Part shown: positions 48,080-58,176 of the stretch, piece after piece
Numbering within the stretch: the stretch's first letter is position 1
Layout of the letters: every line of letters begins with the position of its first letter
Source of the DNA: Gossypium raimondii
Taxonomy: Eukaryota > Streptophyta > Magnoliopsida > Malvales > Malvaceae
Reading direction: 5' to 3'
Assembly: GCF_025698545.1 (NCBI RefSeq)
Contig: NC_068570.1
Span: 59,353,924-59,417,923 of the forward strand
Length of the DNA: 64,000 bases
Position numbers and translations under genes: made by a program
Notes under the pieces: generated by a model
Databases searched by the model: none
Told to the model about the DNA's origin: nothing
Seen by the model: only the letters and a program-made list of their open reading frames with translations

Positions 48080-48260
48080 ATTATATTATTTTTTGAACAT
48101 TAATCTCATTATAGGTTCTTATTATTTAATACAATGTCTAGAACTACCTATAAACCCTCCCAAAATAGGAGGATAATACGCTTCAGCGCACTCGAACCCA
48201 TGTCCTCCTGCTGGTAACAATGTCGATGGCAATCGAGCTAAGACTCAATCGATACATATT
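48080..48260 (-). mobile_element. SINE copy, near full length
   Basis: Plus strand: AATCTCATTATAGGTTCTTA (tail side), then CGCTTCAGCGCACTCGAACC, CATGTCCTCCTGCTGGTAAC and CGAGCTAAGACTCAATCGAT (head). Same family as 14437-14622. Confidence 0.75.
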
Positions 48261-48488
48261 TAAAAATAATAATGATTTAATTTTGAGACAAATCTCAAAA
48301 CTATGCATAGCAAACTTCGGTTTAATATGAAATTCTATACATAAATTTTGGTTTAAATTTATAAACACAATATTGATATAGCATAATTTATGCTTATATA
48401 TTGCATACACAAATAATTACATTTATCCAATATAAAAATAAATCAATATATATTTTAAATGTGTATGATTGAATCAAAATTAAAATTT

Positions 48489-48512
48489 CATATATATATA
48501 TATATATATATT
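48489..48512. repeat. TA microsatellite
   Basis: An uninterrupted run of TA dinucleotides in the region downstream of the S40-like gene. Confidence 0.8.
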
Positions 48513-48879
48513 ATCGAGATCAAAATTCATGTATAATTTTAAGATTTATCCTTATAAATTTAGAATATAGTTTTAAGTCTAATTTACTAAAATTAAATAC
48601 ATTCATATTAAGAATATTCCACTGAATTATAAGTGAAAAATATAATCAAATTCTTAAAAAAAATCAAACTAAGAAATTAAATTACATGAAAACTAGAAAT
48701 TAAAGCAAAAAGAAAAAAATCATAAGCAAATAGAAAGATATAGTAATAATAATTGAAACTCATCAATAATTTTTATATATAACATATAAAATCAAATTCT
48801 TTTTTCCCAATCCATTTCTGAATTTTGAAATGATGAAAAAAAAAGAATTGAAAAAAAATTAAACATATATATAATTTTT

Positions 48880-49236
48880 TTATACTTCCAAAAATCCAGT
48901 CAACCTGAGAATCGAATTCCGAACTTGACTCAAATTCCTTCCTTTAAGCGTTCTTCCATTACCTGTACAAACCGAAAACGCCGTTTTCGCAGCGATTCTC
49001 CGTTCTAATATCACATGCGGCGGCACAATTTCCCGATCTTCATCTAAATCACCACCGTAATCGAAAACGATAGTACTACGTTGATGAAGCGGGATGTTAA
49101 CGGGAACAGAACGGACGGTTTTGGATAAGAATCGCCGGCGATCTATTAATTCATCGGAGGGAAGAGGAGCTCCGCCGTTAAGCGTGGCGTCGGGGAATAT
49201 AACATCTGATTCTTGGAATTCTTCTTCGGCTGCCAT
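48880..49236 (-). CDS. S40: S40-type senescence regulator (DUF584) protein
   Basis: Intronless 118-residue protein starting MAAEEEFQESDVIF. The family-specific C-terminal block is clear: SVPVNIPLH (45-53), then VPPHVILERR, followed by AFSVCTGNGRTLKGRNLSQV and RNSILRLTGFLEV at the very end. Plant S40 proteins are small nuclear or cytoplasmic factors linked to leaf senescence and stress; their biochemical activity is not established. Length and a single exon fit the family. No membrane segment or signal peptide. The upstream flank soon runs into an inverted-repeat element (from about 49490), so the promoter is at most about 250 bp before repeat DNA begins. Confidence 0.9.
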   Translation of the reverse strand: MAAEEEFQESDVIFPDATLNGGAPLPSDELIDRRRFLSKTVRSVPVNIPLHQRSTIVFDYGGDLDEDREIVPPHVILERRIAAKTAFSVCTGNGRTLKGRNLSQVRNSILRLTGFLEV

Positions 49237-49489
49237 TGAAGAAAAAAGGGGGAAAAGGAATCAGATTTTCAGAGATTATTTTGAAAAACAAAAATTTGAA
49301 GGGAAAATGAGAAGCGAAAATGGCACTGGTTTCAGTTTATTATTATAATGTTGGTGATTGAGACGAAGATGACGTCATCCAAACAATCACAAAGCGTTAG
49401 AGTACAGTCCCCGCTTTCCTTTATAATAATCACATTATCAGATTTTCTAATAATATTATTATTAAAAATATATATATTTTAAATTTGTT

Positions 49490-50265
49490 TTTAGTAAAAA
49501 TATCTTTCCAGTCCCTCTCAATTTCAAAATTGAGTAAATTGGTCCATTTCAAAAAAATTGTAGCAATTTAAACCTTGTCAATCACGGTGTTAATAGAGGT
49601 GCTCATGGGACGGGCCGAGCCTAGAAAAAATTTTGTCCCACATCCTAGGCCTGGCCCGACCCAACCCGAAATATGGGCCTAAAATTTATCCAGACCCGGC
49701 CCGAGAAAAAATTCCTAAGCCCGGTCCTGGCCCGACCAGGCCCTTTTTTTTAAAAACACCAAAAATTTATTTTAAAAAATAAAAAAATAAAAAAGTATTT
49801 TAAAAGTATTTTAAAATTTAAAATTTAAAAATAAATATTTATTATAAAGCCCGGCCCGACCCAGCCCATGAGCACCTCTAGGTGTTAATGTCTTCCATCA
49901 ATTGTACATAATTTTGATTGGTATAGTAACAAATTTAGCCTTTATATTTACATATTTTTGTCATTTTGGCCTTAATTCTAAAAAAAAAAACAATTTTACC
50001 ATAATCATTTACATATTTACACAAATGTTGCGAAAAAAATTTGTTAAATTGGGACCAAGTTGACAGAATGTGTAAACTTTGAGGGTTAAATTTATTGTTG
50101 TACCAATCAAAATCATGTACAATTAGTGGAAAACATTAACGTCGCAATTACTTGTCCGGTTTCTCACTTTTGAAATTGGCAGGGATTAAATTGCTTTGAT
50201 TTTTTCGAGAGGGACTGATCTGCTCAATTTTGAAATTGAAAGGGATTGGAGATGTCTTTTTACCT
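49490..50265. mobile_element. Inverted-repeat element with a nested hAT MITE, upstream of the S40 gene
   Basis: The left end GTAAAAATATCTTTCCAGTC and the right end, reversed, GTAAAAAGACATCTCCAATC pair, and the arms continue with CTCAATTTCAAAATTGAG. The hAT MITE at 49594-49880 lies within its left arm. The core is non-coding. Confidence 0.75.
49594..49880. mobile_element. GC-rich hAT MITE with perfect 8-bp target duplication
   Basis: Begins TAGAGGTGCTCATGGGACG and ends AGCCCATGAGCACCTCTA (inverted). GGTGTTAA flanks both sides (49586-49593, 49881-49888). It is 287 bp with GC-rich arms and an AT core. TIRs of the TAGAGGTG type with an 8-bp duplication fit hAT. Confidence 0.92.
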
Positions 50266-50297
50266 TTGTTTTTTTAATTTATTGATAACATGTTTTA

Positions 50298-50830
50298 GGT
50301 TAAACTACACCCAATGTCACTAAACTATTAGTCTGTTTACGTTTTGGTCACTCAACTTCAAAAAGTTACAAAATGGTTATTGAACTATTCGAAAGTTTTC
50401 ATTTAATTCACTGGGTTGTTAAAATCGTTATTGTTTGGCCTTCTTCATTTGCATCACCTACACCAATCGAAAGCTCTTTTTCCCCTACTCTTTTATAATT
50501 TGTTTTTTGTTTTTTTTTTGCATGAAACAACTTTAAATATCATGAATTTTCAATCCAAAAAACTTTCTTCTTTGATATCTGACACTGACCATCATGTCGA
50601 CTTAGATCTAAGGTAAGCTCTTTTACTTATCAATGGGTATTGATTTACCATTTTGATCATCGAATCATCACTTGGAGCTCGCTAGCTGAACTTAAAAGAA
50701 AAAAACTTAACAACCTAGTGACTTAAACAAAAACTTTCAAATATTTTAGTGATCATTTTGTAACTTTTTTAAGTTGAGTAAAACGTAAACTTTTTAATAA
50801 TTTAGTGACCTTGAATGTAGTTTATCCTTA
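50298..50830. mobile_element. Inverted-repeat element, family D
   Basis: The left end GGTTAAACTACACCCAATGT and the right end, reversed, GGATAAACTACATTCAAGG pair. Inner blocks CTCAACTTCAAAAAGTTACA and CTGACACTGACCATCATGTC match 44772-45290. Confidence 0.7.
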
Positions 50831-50869
50831 TTTTAAAGATGAATTGTGAACTAGCTATGATGAGGGAGT

Positions 50870-51325
50870 TTGGTATACCATGGGGCGTGCTCTTTGTCAC
50901 TATTATTTGAGGGCTATGGAATGCTTGTAACGCGATAGTTTTTCAGGATAAAACTCTGTCGACTTTACATTTTGGAGTATGCAAAGAAGTTTGCCAAAGA
51001 CATTGATCAAGACATGAAATAAGCTTTTCCAATTATTGCTAGAGGACCTCATTGGCTCCAACGGAATCGACCACTGATGGGGATGTGCTTGCTTAGCAGT
51101 AATGGTGCTATAACAACCTGTACTTGGGTTGCGTTAGTAGGAGGACTGATATCGGATGAGTTTGGTAATTAGTTACGAGGTTTCACTATGAAGATTGGTC
51201 TATTAGATCGTGTACAAGCTGAGTTATGGGGCATTCACGAAGGCTTGTGGTTTGCAAAGTTGATGGAAATCCAATGGTGGATAGTCGAGGTCGAGGTCAA
51301 TGCCTTGGTTGAGGTCATATGACAT
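50870..51325 (+). mobile_element. LINE 3' fragment with RNase H-like domain
   Basis: Plus-strand translation gives WNACNAIVFQDKTLS and, after frame changes, MKIGLLDRVQAELWGIHEGL followed by WFAKLMEIQWWIVEVE. This is the pattern of the RNase H domain at the end of plant LINE ORF2 (family: AELWAL..GL..A...G). The frame is broken. Only the 3' coding end is present. Confidence 0.65.
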
Positions 51326-51329
51326 GGCA

Positions 51330-51829
51330 GAAAATAAATATATTAAGTTAACTTATGAACCAAAACAATCTAAACATCATCGAATTGCATCAATTTTCAA
51401 ATTCTCAATTTTTTTAAAGGCTCAATCTTAGTTTGATGTAAAGCTATCCATGGGTCGTTCGGGATCGAATCATGACCTGATTCCAAACAAAAACTCAAGT
51501 ATAGGCTTACCAGCCCATTTCATTATTTAAAATTTAATAGAATATTAAAAATATATTCTATATTAATATTAATACTTTATAATTAATTTAAAATTTTTAA
51601 AAAATATATTATTAAAGTTTAATTCAGGCTAGGTTAAATCAGCTCGAAACATAAAAATTCTTATTCAAGCTTAACTCAAATTTATCGAACTAAACGGACT
51701 GCTCGATTTATAGATAAAAAATATTTTTTTCAATTTTAAAAAAATTAGTACAATCATTACTGTTGCTGGTAGTTTCTTTCAAAATTTATCAAATTAATAT
51801 GTTTATTTTCTGCCACGTCATATGAGAAC
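51330..51829. other. Decayed repeat DNA
   Basis: 51440-51720 contains CATGGGTCGTTCGGGATCG and similar words, resembling a very diverged GC-rich hAT MITE. No gene is seen. Confidence 0.35.
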
Positions 51830-52274
51830 TAGACCTGTCCATGGGCCGGGCGGCCCGGCCTGGCCCGATGGCCCGCTCGAAATATGGGAGGGTTCGGGTA
51901 AAAATATAGGCTCGAAATATGGGCTTGGGCAAAAAAATGAGGCCCGTTTAAAAACGGGTCGGGCCTCGGACACCACTTTTTTGGCCCGAGCCCGGCCCGG
52001 CCCGGCCCGTCCCGACCCAAATATAATAAATATATATTTTTTATTTTTATTTTTTAATTTTAAAATACTTTTAAAATAAAATTTTTTATTTTTTTATTTT
52101 TAAAATAAAATTTTAATGTTTATTTTAAAAATGGGCTGGGCCGGGCTCCGGCTTATGATATTTTTCACGGGCCGGGCTTAAGTAAAATTTCAGGCCCATA
52201 TTTCGGGCCGGGCTGGGCCCGAGTCTAGGAGGCGAGCCGAAAATTTTTCTGGGCCCTGCCCATGGACAGGTCTA
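51830..52274. mobile_element. GC-rich hAT MITE with perfect 8-bp target duplication
   Basis: Begins TAGACCTGTCCATGGGCCGG and ends GCCCATGGACAGGTCTA. ATGAGAAC flanks it exactly (51822-51829 and 52275-52282). It is 445 bp. Its arms are very rich in GGCCCGG words, and the core is A/T only. Confidence 0.92.
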
Positions 52275-52282
52275 ATGAGAAC

Positions 52283-53274
52283 AACCTTAATCAAAATTCT
52301 AAATTGACTAATTTTATCAGAAAATATTTATGATTTTAATGATTGGATTGTGATTTTCAAATTAAAAAAAAAAGTATGAGGATTGAATTTTTAACTTTTA
52401 AAGTACAATGACTAAATCTCAAAAATGGTCAAAGAACATAAAAGTAGCTTGGCTAAACTAAGCCTAAACATGTACGGCTAAAAATGAGTAATCAATTGAA
52501 ATTCAATTCGAATTGCGAGGAATTTTCTACTCTCAAATTTGACGAAACTGAGTGCTTAAAATTGTCTAAAAAGATAGTGTGTTAAATAGAGTGGTAGCGT
52601 CTGGTCACGACAAACCATGCTTGATAAGGTTTGAGCACATGCCTTGCAACATATAGGGCAAATGTTCACATTTTCTTAGTAGGTAGTCCTGTGCCGGGCA
52701 CAGTTCATCTCGACGAGATGCTCCCATTCTGTTTAACACTTTCATTGACCCCCCTAATTTTGTATATTTATCTCTTTAGTCCTTAAATTTTGATGAATTT
52801 TTAGTTAATAAATAAGAAAATTAGAGGTTTATTTTAATCCAAATAAATAATAAAAAGATTAACACTAAATTATCTCATTTACACTCTACCCACCAATGAT
52901 TAGGGGTGACGTGAAACGACGTAAGTGTAAAGCTACACATCCACACAACTCAGTGCATCCCACGGCTCATGCGCCGCATAAGCCACGGTGAGAGCGTAGG
53001 CCACACTCGGCTGTGGTGTGGTCCACTATATCTATTGCCTCACTATGAGTTTGAGTAGTTTAAGCCAATTATTTATTGACAAGTGTTAGATGACGTAAAT
53101 TGTCGATTTCGTGCAAGTAATTATATAAAGGGTTTTGTTTTAATTTTTAATTACTTTTTGTTATAAAAATGCAAATAATTGGTGCATGTGAAGGGTTCCT
53201 TTCTATTCTTAATGCTAATCACAATCTCTATTAATTGAAACTTAATTAAAATATACTTATTATATAATTATAAT
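52283..53274. other. Intergenic, no supported gene
   Basis: 52590-52660 has faint tRNA-like words (GAGTGGTAGCG and GGTTTGAGCAC about 35 bp apart) that could be a diverged SINE head. 52900-53050 is less AT-rich but not coding. Nothing firm. Confidence 0.35.
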
Positions 53275-53945
53275 ATCGATTAAGTCTTAGTTCAACTGTA
53301 ATCAGCATTGTTACCAATGCAGGTAGATATAGGTTCGAGTGTGTTGAAGCTAGAGGTGCTCATGAGCTAGGTTGGGTCGGGTTCGAGCCGGATCTAAGTA
53401 TGATGTTAACATACTTTATGCTTGCCCAAGCCTGGGCTGACCCGAAATCTGGGCCTAAATTTTGCCTAAACACATTCATATTTGCAAAAGGCTAACCTAT
53501 TATTATTTAATTTTTTTAAAAATATTTATATTATATTATATTCATAATTAATCATTTTATACATTTTTTTTATAAAATTATCTTAACATTATTTAAATGT
53601 TTACATTAAAGTAGTATTAGATATTTAGTATAGGTTTTATTTTTTTAATGTGTTCTAAATTACATAATATATATAATAATATAATATAAAGTATTATAAA
53701 CTTAAAACGGGTCGAGCCTTGAATGTTCAAGCATGAGCCCAACCCATATTTTAAACGGGCCTAATATTTTTGCCCAAACCCTCCCAAAATTAGGCGGGTC
53801 TGGGTGGGTAGCTCGACCCATGAACAAATTTAACTGAAGCTCATTATTCTCCTATTTAAGGGTTAAGGAGGGACTATGGGTAGTTTTAGACATTATATTA
53901 AAAAGAGCAGATATGATAAGAACCTATAATATAATAATATTTTAA
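53275..53945 (+). mobile_element. SINE split by a GC-rich hAT MITE (second case)
   Basis: SINE 5' part at 53275-53350 (GATTAAGTCTTAGTTCAACT, GCATTGTTACCAATGCAGGT, GGTTCGAGTGTG). SINE 3' part from 53833 (GAAGCTCATTATTCTCCTA, GGGTAGTTTTAGACATTATA, AAAAGAGCAGATATGATAAG). The hAT MITE at 53351-53832 separates them, with GTTGAAGC / ACTGAAGC flanks. Confidence 0.85.
53351..53832. mobile_element. GC-rich hAT MITE inside a SINE
   Basis: Begins TAGAGGTGCTCATGAGC and ends GACCCATGAACAAATTTA. 8-bp flanks at 53343-53350 and 53833-53840 match 6/8. The arms have GGGTCGGGTTCGAGCC and GGGTCGAGCC words. Confidence 0.8.
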
Positions 53946-54740
53946 TAGTTAAAATATGTTATAGGTCCCTACTTTTTTATAAATTTAAAATTGATCATTA
54001 TACTTTTATTTTCAGAAATTTAGTTCTTTTACTTTTCAAATTTCAAAATTTAGATCCAATGTTAATATTATTTAATTTTTAGTGTAACATTTTAAAATTT
54101 AAAAAATAGTAGTTAAATCCATCATCTCCAATTTTATTATTAGTCCCGTACTATAAGTAGTTTCTGAGTTGGTCTTTTCCTTCAATTTGATCATTTCTAC
54201 CCTCTATATTTTTTCAAAATTTTAAATTTTGTTTTGAATTAATGGTAGCTATTAAATTCGTTAGTAAAAATAAGTTATCATTTTTGTGAGTATTATGTCA
54301 AATACCAAGCTAACATAATTTACTACTAAAAGTGAAGCCAAAATTTTTTTAGGGTTCGAAATTAAATTGTATATTTGAAGGGGAGCCAAAATTTACCAAT
54401 AGTTTAGTAATGAATGGTGTAATCTACTCTAAATTTTAAAGGACCAAAAATTAAATTTTCCATTTTAGTAGGGTCAAGGCTTTACCAGTCTCCTAGTTGT
54501 GGCCCCTGTTTTACAACCTGACATAGTTTACAACTCGACATCAATTACAATTTGACACAATACATTTTGATAAGCTTAGACAAATCTGATAGTTTATGTA
54601 TCACTTTTGAAGAAAAAATCAAAGCGAAAATTGAGGTATACTTTAAGAACTAATTTACTAATAAAACTTTTTTTATATACCAATATTAAAATTCCCAATT
54701 TTCACTTGCAAAATTAAAATAGCGTTAATATATGTTTACC
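53946..54740. other. Intergenic, repeat debris
   Basis: 53950-54120 resembles the left arm of the element at 42720-43050 (GTCCCTACTTTTTTATAAAT). The rest is AT-rich with no gene. Confidence 0.4.
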
Positions 54741-55273
54741 TAGACCTATTCATGGGTCGGGCTACCCACCCAGGCTCGAAGGTTCGCTCGAAAATTAAGA
54801 GGGTTTGGGTAAAAATATTAGGCCCAAAAAAATAGATTTTGGCAAAAAAAGGCTCGTTTAAAATATGGGTTGGGCTCAAGTTTAAACATTCAAGGCCTAA
54901 GTTTGGCCCGACCCGTTTTTAAGTTTATAATACTTTATATTATGTAATTTATAAAACATTAAAAAAATAAATCTATACTAAATATATAATACTACACTAA
55001 TGTAAACATTAAAATAATGTTAAAAATGACTGTATAAACAATTTCAATAAATAAAAAATTTATTAAATATTAAACTAAAATAATGTAATATAAATATATA
55101 TTTTTAAAATTAAAAATAATAGGGTGGCCGACCTAAAATGAGTTTGGATTAGTCTTTTGCAAATATGGATGAGTATGGGCAAAATTTTAGACCCATATTT
55201 CGAGCCGAGCTTGAACAAACATAAAATATATTAATATCATATTTAGGCTCGACCCGACACATGAGTACCTCTA
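54741..55273. mobile_element. GC-rich hAT MITE
   Basis: Begins TAGACCTATTCATGGGTCGG and ends GACACATGAGTACCTCTA. Flanks TGTTTACC (54733-54740) and TGTTTATC (55274-55281) match 7/8. It is 533 bp and non-coding. Confidence 0.88.
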
Positions 55274-55579
55274 TGTTTATCCTTTTTAACATTTTTTTTA
55301 TATTTACAATCTAATAGGAAAACTTCAAAACTTATTTTTCTTCAAGAAGAAGTCATTAGGTAATATATTGATTTTATAATAATTTTAGGTTGCTTGCTAA
55401 TGAAGGTAAGCCAGACGGAAATTATTCCTTCCTTAGAGCTGTAGTTAAACACATAAAATGAATATTTGACAATGTATTGGAAAGAAAGTTAATTATTTTA
55501 TTATAAATTAATAATGAAAATTACATTATATATACTCAGTGGAATTAATTGAGATTAAATATATTTGAAATTAATATTG

Positions 55580-55645
55580 ATTGAGTCTTAGCTCGATTGT
55601 CAGTAATATTATTATCAATGCAGGAGGACGTGGGTTTGAGTATTC
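55580..55645 (+). mobile_element. SINE 5' head only
   Basis: GATTGAGTCTTAGCTCGATT, then AATGCAGGAGGACGTGGGTT: the head of the SINE family, truncated just past box B. Confidence 0.7.
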
Positions 55646-55689
55646 TTGGCTAAATGGATAAATTGCTTTGTATTAATTTCACTAATGTT

Positions 55690-55810
55690 TTTTTTTGTGA
55701 ATTACAAGAGGAATGCAAAGCCCTGATAACAACGTAACTAGCGTGACTCGAACCTTGGTCACACCTAGGGCGGTGAACATCCTAACCACCAACACACGAG
55801 GTTCAATTGC
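55690..55810 (-). mobile_element. Second SINE-like sequence (tRNA-like head)
   Basis: Minus strand: GTGTTGGTGGTTAGGATGTT (box A-like), about 30 bp of spacer, then GACCAAGGTTCGAGTCACGC (box B-like), then GGGCTTTGCATTCCTCTTGT and an A run beyond it (plus-strand T run at 55687-55695). It differs from the other SINEs in the window. Not a functional tRNA: I see no cloverleaf. Confidence 0.5.
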
Positions 55811-56111
55811 ACTAAAATTCGAGAGTGAGGCTATTATAGAGAATGAATTCAATAAAGAGTGCATTTCATAATTTATGACAATTATTATTATAGGTGGAAA
55901 CCTACTATAAATAGTAAAAATTAAAACATAAAAATCGATTTTACAAATAAACTTGACTGTTATATTAATTTGTTATAGAGAAGATTGAATGCACTTTTTA
56001 AATAAAATGGGTTTTTAATCTTTTTTCAACTAAACTGAGATTCAATTAATTCATGATACTAATTTAGTCCATAACTTAAAATATAATGTATGTATATATA
56101 TGTGTACATTA

Positions 56112-56315
56112 TTAGTCACCCAACTGTTGTTTTTTTTTTGGTCACTCAATTATCTTAGATTTTTGGGTGTTTCTATTTTTATGTTAGCCAGCTGGTGACC
56201 AAAAAAGACAAAATCGAATAATTGGGTGACCATTTTGTAACTGTTTATAGTTTGATGACAAAAAAAGAAAAAAGAAAAAAATCATACTTGAGTGACTTAT
56301 ACCGTAATTTAGCCA
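56112..56315. mobile_element. Inverted-repeat element, family A, short copy
   Basis: Left arm TTAGTCACCCAACTGTTG and right arm TTGAGTGACTTATACCGTAA, with AGCCAGCTGGTGACCAAAAA in the middle as in 45652-45985. Confidence 0.65.
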
Positions 56316-56529
56316 ATATATATGGTGTGATATGGGTTGGAAATTAAAGGGTCAACCCCAATTCAATAAATGCTACCAAAATTATTATTCAATAATGTTC
56401 CCATTGCATTTAGAATTAGTAAAGCGGCGCCGGTGAAGGTCAACGACGAGGCAGTCAATACACAGCCCAATGTGCCCCATGACTTGGTTTATGACCATCT
56501 CTCCAACATTAAATTTGTCTACCCTCCAC

Positions 56530-56559
56530 CCACTAACATATATATATATATATATATAT
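56530..56559. repeat. TA microsatellite
   Basis: ATATATAT run; part of an apparent short open frame that I do not accept as a gene. Further TA runs lie at 57248-57277 and 57422-57453. Confidence 0.8.
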
Positions 56560-56639
56560 TAATTGATACCCCCATCGAGTTCGAGAAATACATTAATCAG
56601 TATTTTTTTATACAATTGTCCGTAATTTCTTCCCAACCT

Positions 56640-56738
56640 TTTAATAGCAGGATAAATGCGTTTTAGCGCGCTCAAACTCATGTCGTCCTGCATAGGCAAC
56701 AATGTCAATGCCAACTGAACTTCAATCGGTCATTAATA
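56640..56738 (-). mobile_element. SINE copy, 5' head only
   Basis: Plus strand: TGCGTTTTAGCGCGCTCAAA, CATGTCGTCCTGCATAGGCA, GCCAACTGAACTTCAATCGG. This is the SINE head in reverse; the 3' body is missing. Confidence 0.7.
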
Positions 56739-56779
56739 GGTACTTATGGATTTATATATATAAATTGTTAGAGTTGTGT

Positions 56780-57416
56780 GACCTGAATCTCGTTTGATCC
56801 GGCTTGAAAAGTTCGAGGTGCAACTCATTTGCTAAAGAAATAAAATAGAGAGGCAAAATTGAGGATCTGTGGTGAGCTACGGCCTCGGGCCGGACCTTGT
56901 CGCACAAGTCGAATTCATATAAGACTATACTTTTTCTATTATACGGGTTGTTTAATCCTTAAAAACTGCGTATAATTGTAAACCTCTTGTATCGTTGTTT
57001 TTCAATATTGGTGAATTTCTCCTCCTCTGCCTGTGGTTTTTCCCGATAAGAGTTTTTCACATAAAATTTGTATGTTCTTATTTTTCTTTATTATTGTTTT
57101 GCGATCATTTCTACTACCATTATTCACGTATAGTATAACATAAATATCTTATAAAAAGATTTATTTTTCCTTTCATAAACCCACCAAATTCTCAATCAAT
57201 TGCATGGGTAATTAAAAGTATGCACATTGAGAAGATAGTCAAAGTAAACCCAATATATATATATATATATATATATGAATAAGACCAGAAAGAAGTGTAT
57301 ATAGGTATGTGATTTGTGTTCCCATTTTTCTTTTCTTCACCAAGTTGATGGGTATAGCCTTTTTGAGAATTGACTTTGTAATCTTACTTTACCTTAGCCT
57401 ATAAAGGCTACACTTT

Positions 57417-57455
<39 letters not shown>

Positions 57456-57652
57456 ATGTACTAAAATATTATCTCAATAAATTTTTAAGTATAAATATTT
57501 TTTTTTAAAAATTTGATGAATCAGATTTTATCTAAAGGAATGAATTGATAATTAAAATTTTTTGCTAAGAGATGAGTGAAAGATAGAAAATAGACAAAAT
57601 TAATTTGTAGAGTTGAGGGATGAAGTTAGAAAATTTCAAGAGGGGTATGAGA
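56780..57652. other. Intergenic, unidentified repeat and TA runs
   Basis: 56800-57070 reversed contains GGGAAAAACCACAGGCAGAG, which resembles GGGAAAACCACAGGCAAATG at 59996. They may be fragments of one repeat family, possibly an LTR, but I cannot define ends. No gene is seen. Confidence 0.35.
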
Positions 57653-58081
57653 TAGACCTGTCCATGGGCCGGGCCAGGCCGAGCCGGTCTCAGAAAAAAA
57701 TTTTCAGCCCGCCTTCTAGGCCCGAGCCAGGCCCAGCCTGAAATATGGGCCTGAAATTTTGCCCAGGCCCGGCCCGAGAAAAATATTATAAGCCCGAGCC
57801 CGGCCCGGCCCGGCCTATTTTTTAATAAACATTAAAAAAATATTTTAAAAATAAAAAATAAAAAATATTTTAAAAATAAAAATAAAATTAAAAAATAAAA
57901 AAATATATATTTATTATATTCGGGCAGTAGGGTGCCCGGCCAAAAAGTGGTGTTTGAACGCCCGCCCCTTTTTTAAACAGGCCTCGTTTTTTGCCCAAGC
58001 CCATATTTTGGGCCTATATTTTTACCGAACCTCCCATATTTGGGCGGGCCGTCGGTAGGCCGCCTACCCATGGACAGTCTA
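57653..58081. mobile_element. GC-rich hAT MITE with perfect 8-bp target duplication
   Basis: Begins TAGACCTGTCCATGGGCCGG and ends TACCCATGGACAGTCTA. GTATGAGA flanks it exactly (57645-57652 and 58082-58089). It is 429 bp and lies less than 100 bp from the end of the hAT transposase remnant. Confidence 0.92.
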
Positions 58082-58176
58082 GTATGAGATAATGAATAAT
58101 AATATTTTAAAAATAAAAACTAATTAAAGAAAACTGATCTAATAAATAAAAATAAGCTAGAAAGTAAATTTAAAAT

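Noticed and set aside
48183-48410. 75-residue minus-strand open frame
   Set aside because: Overlaps the SINE at 48080-48260 and AT-rich flank; no protein similarity.
51822-52079. GC-rich open frames in both strands at 51822-52079
   Set aside because: They arise from GGCCCGG words in the hAT MITE arm.
52590-52660. tRNA gene
   Set aside because: Only loose box A/B-like words; no acceptor stem or cloverleaf could be drawn.
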